This document shows, in pieces, positions 7,333 through 10,872 of a stretch of DNA of 10,872 nucleotides (positions within the stretch are counted from its first letter, which is position 1; every line of letters begins with the position of its first letter). The DNA is from Gammaproteobacteria bacterium RBG_16_57_12 (GTDB lineage Bacteria; Pseudomonadota; Gammaproteobacteria; RBG-16-57-12): contig MGXL01000100.1 in NCBI GenBank assembly GCA_001801365.1, positions 1 to 10,872 of the forward strand, read 5' to 3'. Under the pieces are notes generated by a model, which saw nothing but the letters and a program-made list of their open reading frames with translations, had not been told where the DNA came from and made no database searches. Position numbers and translations under genes: made by a program.

Positions 7333-7866
7333 ATGTCTAGAGTTGCCAAAAATCCTGTCAAGATTCCATCCGGCGTGACTGTCAGCCTGGGCGAAGGCCA
7401 GCTGACCATCAAAGGTCCCAAGGGTGAATTGACGCGACAAATTCATCCGCTGGTGGAAGTTGCGCAGGAAAATAATACATTGACCTTCGCCCCGCGTAAT
7501 GGGGAGAAGCTTGCCGATGCCCTATCCGGTACCACACGCGCCCTGGCCAATAACATGGTGGTGGGCGTAACAGCCGGCTTTACCAAAAAGCTGAACCTGG
7601 TAGGCGTGGGTTATCGTGCGCAGGTGCAAGGCAAGGTGCTGGATTTGACGCTGGGTTTCTCTCACCCGCTGAAATACAAGATCCCGGAAGCCATCACGGT
7701 TGAAACGCCGAGCCAGACCGAGATCGTGGTGAAGGGCGCTGATAAGCAGGTGGTTGGGCAGGTAGCTGCGGATATCCGCTCCTATCGTCAGCCGGAGCCC
7801 TACAAGGGCAAGGGTGTCCGTTATTCGGACGAAGTGGTTGTTCGCAAAGAGACCAAGAAAAAGTAA
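7333..7866 (+). CDS. rplF: 50S ribosomal protein L6 (uL6)
   Basis: L6 lies near the sarcin-ricin loop and the factor-binding site on the 50S subunit. The 177-residue product has the E. coli length and two similar domains: the first from [18 protein letters not shown] to about residue 80, the second with the [20 protein letters not shown] segment and the C-terminal signature [11 protein letters not shown] at about 155-165. The tail is basic (KETKKK). AAGGA at 7319-7323 overlaps the rpsH stop and precedes ATG 7333. Confidence 0.97.
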   Translation: MSRVAKNPVKIPSGVTVSLGEGQLTIKGPKGELTRQIHPLVEVAQENNTLTFAPRNGEKLADALSGTTRALANNMVVGVTAGFTKKLNLVGVGYRAQVQGKVLDLTLGFSHPLKYKIPEAITVETPSQTEIVVKGADKQVVGQVAADIRSYRQPEPYKGKGVRYSDEVVVRKETKKK

Positions 7867-7881
7867 GGTAGGGCGATCCAG

Positions 7882-8235
7882 ATGGATAAGAAAATTTCCC
7901 GCATACGTCGTGCCCGCCGTGCTCGCGCCAAGATTCGTGAGCTGGGTGTACCCCGCTTGTGCATACACCGTACGCCACGGCACATCTATGCTCAGATTAT
8001 TGCTCCGACCGGATCTGAAGTGGTTGCGGCTGCATCAACCCTTCAGGGTGACATCAAGGGTGCGGTTAACTATACCGGCAACATTGCGGCCGCTGGCGCC
8101 GTGGGTAAGCTGGTTGCCGAGCGTGCCAAGGCCGCCGGTATCAGCAAGGTGGCATTTGATCGTTCTGGTTTTAGATATCATGGCCGCGTCAAGGCTCTGG
8201 CCGATGCGGCACGTGAAAATGGCCTGGAATTTTAA
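7882..8235 (+). CDS. rplR: 50S ribosomal protein L18 (uL18)
   Basis: L18 binds 5S rRNA together with L5 in the central protuberance. The 117-residue product (same length as E. coli) has a strongly basic N-terminal tail ([16 protein letters not shown]), [17 protein letters not shown] and the C-terminal [20 protein letters not shown], all typical. ATG 7882 has purine stretches AAGG (7865-7868) and GGG (7871-7873) upstream. It lies 15 nt after rplF and 10 nt before rpsE. Confidence 0.97.
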   Translation: MDKKISRIRRARRARAKIRELGVPRLCIHRTPRHIYAQIIAPTGSEVVAAASTLQGDIKGAVNYTGNIAAAGAVGKLVAERAKAAGISKVAFDRSGFRYHGRVKALADAARENGLEF

Positions 8236-8245
8236 GGGGTAAAAC

Positions 8246-8758
8246 GTGGCTGGCTTTGAACATAACGTAACGACAGAGGGTGATGAGCTTCAGGAGAAGC
8301 TTGTCGGTATAAGACGTGTTGCCAAGGTTGTGAAGGGCGGCCGTATTTTTGCCTTCTCGGCATTGACCGTGGTGGGAGATGGCAACGGCCGGGTTGGCCT
8401 GGGCAGTGGCAAGGCCCGTGAAGTGCCGGCGGCTATCCAGAAGGCCATGCAGGATGCTCGCAAGAATATGCGCAAGGTAAACCTGAAGGGTGGCACACTG
8501 CAACATCAGATTACTGCCACGCATGGCGCGGCCAAAATATATATGCAGCCAGCCTCCGAAGGTACTGGCATTATTGCCGGCGGTCCGATGCGTGCGGTAT
8601 TCGAGGTGGTGGGCGTGCATGATGTGTTGGCCAAGTGCATCGGTTCCAGCAACCCGATCAATGTCGTGCGTGCCACGATCAAAGGGCTGACTCAGATTGC
8701 TTCGCCGGAAGATGTTGCGGCAAAGCGTGGCAAAACCGTAAGCGAGATTCTGGAATAA
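8246..8758 (+). CDS. rpsE: 30S ribosomal protein S5 (uS5)
   Basis: S5 lies at the mRNA entry site and contributes to decoding accuracy. The 170-residue product (E. coli 167) contains the S5 double-stranded RNA-binding domain with [20 protein letters not shown] (about residues 29-48) and [14 protein letters not shown], then the second domain with [18 protein letters not shown] and [13 protein letters not shown]. The start is GTG 8246, with AAGGGG at 8234-8239 as a good binding site. rpmD begins 3 nt after the stop. Confidence 0.97.
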   Translation: MAGFEHNVTTEGDELQEKLVGIRRVAKVVKGGRIFAFSALTVVGDGNGRVGLGSGKAREVPAAIQKAMQDARKNMRKVNLKGGTLQHQITATHGAAKIYMQPASEGTGIIAGGPMRAVFEVVGVHDVLAKCIGSSNPINVVRATIKGLTQIASPEDVAAKRGKTVSEILE

Positions 8759-8761
8759 ACC

Positions 8762-8947
8762 ATGGCGAGCAAAAAGCTAAAAATAACACTGACACGCAGT
8801 ATTCATGGGCGACTGAGCACCCATAAGGCCTGCGCGACAGGCCTGGGATTGCGTCGCATACGCCATACTGTTGAGGTTGAAGATACCCCGTGTGCGCGTG
8901 GGATGATCAATAAGATTTCCTATCTGTTGAAGGTAGAGGAAAACTAA
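8762..8947 (+). CDS. rpmD: 50S ribosomal protein L30 (uL30)
   Basis: L30 is a small 50S protein missing from several bacterial lineages. The 61-residue product (E. coli 59) shows [36 protein letters not shown] and [15 protein letters not shown], closely matching the E. coli protein. The Shine-Dalgarno is poor (GGA at 8752-8754 inside the rpsE end) and the gap to rpsE is only 3 nt, so translation is probably coupled. rplO starts 2 nt after its stop. Confidence 0.96.
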   Translation: MASKKLKITLTRSIHGRLSTHKACATGLGLRRIRHTVEVEDTPCARGMINKISYLLKVEEN

Positions 8948-8949
8948 TC

Positions 8950-9384
8950 ATGCGGTTGAATACATTAAAGCCTGCGGAAGGCTCCAAGCAAGTTGCCAAG
9001 CGTGTGGGACGCGGTATCGGCTCAGGCCTGGGCAAGACCTGCGGTCGCGGACACAAGGGCCAGCATGCACGCGCAGGCGGTTTCCACAAGGTGGGATTTG
9101 AGGGCGGTCAGATGCCCCTGCAGCGCCGTTTGCCGAAGGTCGGGTTCCGCTCTGCCAGCGCCAGAGAGAGTGTTGAAATCCGCCTTCATGAGCTTGCCAA
9201 GGTGGATGCGTCGGTGGTTGACGTCGAAGCATTGAAACAGTCGAATCTGATCCGCCGAGACATCAAGTGGGTCAAGGTAATTGCTTCGGGTGAGCTGACC
9301 AAGCCGATTACCGTTCGTGGTCTGGCATTGACCAAGGGTGCGCGGGCAGCTATCGAAGCTGCCGGTGGCAAGATCGAGGAATAA
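8950..9384 (+). CDS. rplO: 50S ribosomal protein L15 (uL15)
   Basis: L15 is an assembly protein that threads a long extended N-terminal arm into the 50S core. The 144-residue product has the E. coli length: [14 protein letters not shown], the glycine- and arginine-rich arm with [19 protein letters not shown] (about residues 20-38), [15 protein letters not shown], and the C-terminal [24 protein letters not shown] (8936-8940), inside rpmD, lies 9 nt before ATG 8950. Its stop codon directly abuts the secY start. Confidence 0.97.
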   Translation: MRLNTLKPAEGSKQVAKRVGRGIGSGLGKTCGRGHKGQHARAGGFHKVGFEGGQMPLQRRLPKVGFRSASARESVEIRLHELAKVDASVVDVEALKQSNLIRRDIKWVKVIASGELTKPITVRGLALTKGARAAIEAAGGKIEE

Positions 9385-10737
9385 GTGGCGACTCCGGGTG
9401 GATTAACCGCCGGTGCCCTGGCAGGCGGCAAGCTGACGGAGCTGAAAAGACGTCTGCTGTTTGTGCTGGGGGCGCTGATTGTCTACCGTATTGGCGCGCA
9501 TATTCCCGTGCCGGGCATTAATCCGGACGCCCTTGCTGCCTTGTTCGAACAACAGCGGGGCACCATTGTCGACATGTTCAACATGTTCTCCGGTGGGGCG
9601 CTGGAACGGTTGACGGTATTTGCCCTGGGTGTGATGCCCTATATTTCAGCATCCATCATCATGCAGCTGCTGGCCGTGGTGGTGCCCAGCCTAGAGCAGT
9701 TGAAAAAGGAAGGTGAGTCCGGGCGGCGCAAGATCACCCAGTACACCCGGTACGGAACCGTCGTACTGGCAACCTTCCAGGCAACCGGCATTTCGATTGC
9801 GCTGCAAGGCCAGAAGGTTGGCAGCATGTCTGTAGTGATTGATCCGGGCATGGGATTTATGGTCACCGCGGTGACGACCTTGGTCGCCGGTACGATCTTC
9901 CTGATGTGGCTCGGCGAGCAGGTAACCGAGCGTGGTATCGGCAACGGTATCTCCATCATCATTTTCGCCGGTATCGCCTCTGGATTGCCCGCCGCGATCG
10001 GTGGCACCCTGGAGCTCGCCCGTGTCGGTGAGATGCATGTGTTGACGTTATTCCTGCTGTTTGGCCTGGCACTTGCTGTAACCGCGTTTGTGGTATTTGT
10101 CGAGCGTGGCCAGCGCCGCATCACCGTCAATTACGCCAGGCGGCAGCAGGGGCGAAAAATGATGGCGGGGCAGACCACACATCTGCCGCTGAAGCTGAAT
10201 ATGGCTGGGGTAATCCCGCCGATCTTTGCCTCGAGCATCATCCTGTTTCCCGCGACACTGGGGGGATGGTTCGGTTCCAGCGAGGGCATGACCTGGCTGA
10301 AGGATTTGTCCGCGACCCTGTCGCCAGGGCAGCCGCTGTATGTGTTTAGCTATGCGGTGGCCATTATTTTCTTCTGCTTTTTCTATACGGCCCTGGTATT
10401 TAATCCCAAGGATACAGCGGATAATCTAAAGCGTTCCGGGGCATTTATCCCCGGTATACGCCCCGGCGAGCAGACGTCGCGCTATATCGATACGGTGATG
10501 GGCAGGCTGACCCTGATCGGCGCCGCTTATATCACCGCAGTCTGTCTGTTGCCGGAGTTTTTAATTCTATACTGGAACGTGCCCTTCTACTTTGGCGGGA
10601 CATCCCTGTTGATTATTGTGGTGGTGATCATGGATTTCATTACCCAGGTTCAGGCCCATCTGATGTCGGTCCAGTATGAAGGGCTGATGAAAAAGGCGGA
10701 ACTCAAGGGTTATGGCCGGGCCGGTGTGCCACGCTGA
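9385..10737 (+). CDS. secY: Sec translocon channel subunit SecY
   Basis: SecY is the inner-membrane channel of the SecYEG translocon, through which SecA or the ribosome passes secretory and membrane proteins. The 450-residue product (E. coli 443) has ten hydrophobic segments at about 23-41, 77-99, 123-142, 156-177, 187-205, 218-239, 272-293, 317-338, 372-392 and 400-421. Marker motifs are [52 protein letters not shown] and [14 protein letters not shown]; Arg359 in the last aligns with E. coli Arg357, needed for SecA-driven transport. The start is GTG immediately after the rplO stop, with GAGGA (9376-9380) only 4 nt away, so coupling to rplO is likely. Five extra residues (AGVPR) follow the usual KGYGR end. 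Confidence 0.98.
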   Translation: MATPGGLTAGALAGGKLTELKRRLLFVLGALIVYRIGAHIPVPGINPDALAALFEQQRGTIVDMFNMFSGGALERLTVFALGVMPYISASIIMQLLAVVVPSLEQLKKEGESGRRKITQYTRYGTVVLATFQATGISIALQGQKVGSMSVVIDPGMGFMVTAVTTLVAGTIFLMWLGEQVTERGIGNGISIIIFAGIASGLPAAIGGTLELARVGEMHVLTLFLLFGLALAVTAFVVFVERGQRRITVNYARRQQGRKMMAGQTTHLPLKLNMAGVIPPIFASSIILFPATLGGWFGSSEGMTWLKDLSATLSPGQPLYVFSYAVAIIFFCFFYTALVFNPKDTADNLKRSGAFIPGIRPGEQTSRYIDTVMGRLTLIGAAYITAVCLLPEFLILYWNVPFYFGGTSLLIIVVVIMDFITQVQAHLMSVQYEGLMKKAELKGYGRAGVPR

Positions 10738-10772
10738 TCATACTAACCAAAACCCTGGTAAAGCCTCATTCA

Positions 10773-10868
10773 GAGCCCCTCGGAAGGTCTGGATCAAGGC
10801 GCGGCTCGCAGGCAATGGCGCGCCCTTGTCAAGAGCCGCAACGCGGAGCCGGACCTTCCGAGGGGCTC
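10773..10868. repeat. Large palindromic element downstream of secY
   Basis: GAGCCCCTCGGAAGGTC (10773-10789) and GACCTTCCGAGGGGCTC (10852-10868) form a perfect 17-bp inverted repeat; as RNA the stem extends to 20 bp (10773-10792 with 10849-10868) through one G-U pair. The 56-nt interior can form a perfect 7-bp inner stem, GCGGCTC (10801-10807) with GAGCCGC (10833-10839). An alternative 9-bp stem with one bulge (10795-10803 with 10819-10828) competes with it, and a GGCGCGCC palindrome lies at 10817-10824. No coding frame of note is present. It may be a small non-autonomous repeat (MITE or REP-like), a long operon-end terminator, or a structured leader for the next genes. The window ends 4 nt after the right arm, so a T-run or target duplication cannot be seen. 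Confidence 0.75.
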
Positions 10869-10872
10869 CCTT

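Noticed and set aside
7814..8242. Open frame of 142 codons overlapping rplF and rplR in another frame
   Set aside because: It overlaps two intact conserved ribosomal genes and has no recognisable domain.

Overview
The window is a stretch of the bacterial str-S10-spc ribosomal protein super-operon, read entirely on the + strand. The proteins resemble their Escherichia coli counterparts closely, including a zinc-free long-form S14, an rpmD (L30) gene, a two-glutamine L3 GQNQ motif and an E. coli-type SecY. This points to a gammaproteobacterium, probably not an enteric one, with a moderately GC-rich genome. I cannot name the family or genus from the sequence alone.

Layout: 1-97 is the 3' end of tuf (EF-Tu). 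Only 6 nt later comes the S10 block: rpsJ, a 120-nt spacer, rplC, rplD, rplW, rplB, rpsS, rplV, rpsC, rplP, rpmC, rpsQ (104-5164). A 145-nt spacer (5165-5309) carries a likely spc promoter with a GC-rich discriminator. The spc block follows: rplN, rplX, rplE, rpsN, rpsH, rplF, rplR, rpsE, rpmD, rplO, secY (5310-10737). The last 135 nt are non-coding and hold a large, nearly complete inverted repeat of about 96 nt. rpmJ, which follows secY closely in E. coli, is not seen before the window ends.

The genes encode an elongation factor, small- and large-subunit ribosomal proteins and the core channel of the Sec translocon. Spacing is tight throughout (20 nt or less at most junctions, with start/stop overlaps at rplD-rplW, rplP-rpmC and rpmC-rpsQ), which fits co-transcription and translational coupling. 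All genes look intact; I found no frameshift, truncation or foreign insertion inside the coding block.

This is an ordinary, highly conserved region and I see no undescribed multi-gene system in it. The parts worth a second look are non-coding: the palindromic element after secY, the hairpin-bearing spacer between rpsJ and rplC where an S10-type leader is displaced or absent, two competing hairpins at the end of rpsQ, and a possible S8 regulatory hairpin at the rplE start.
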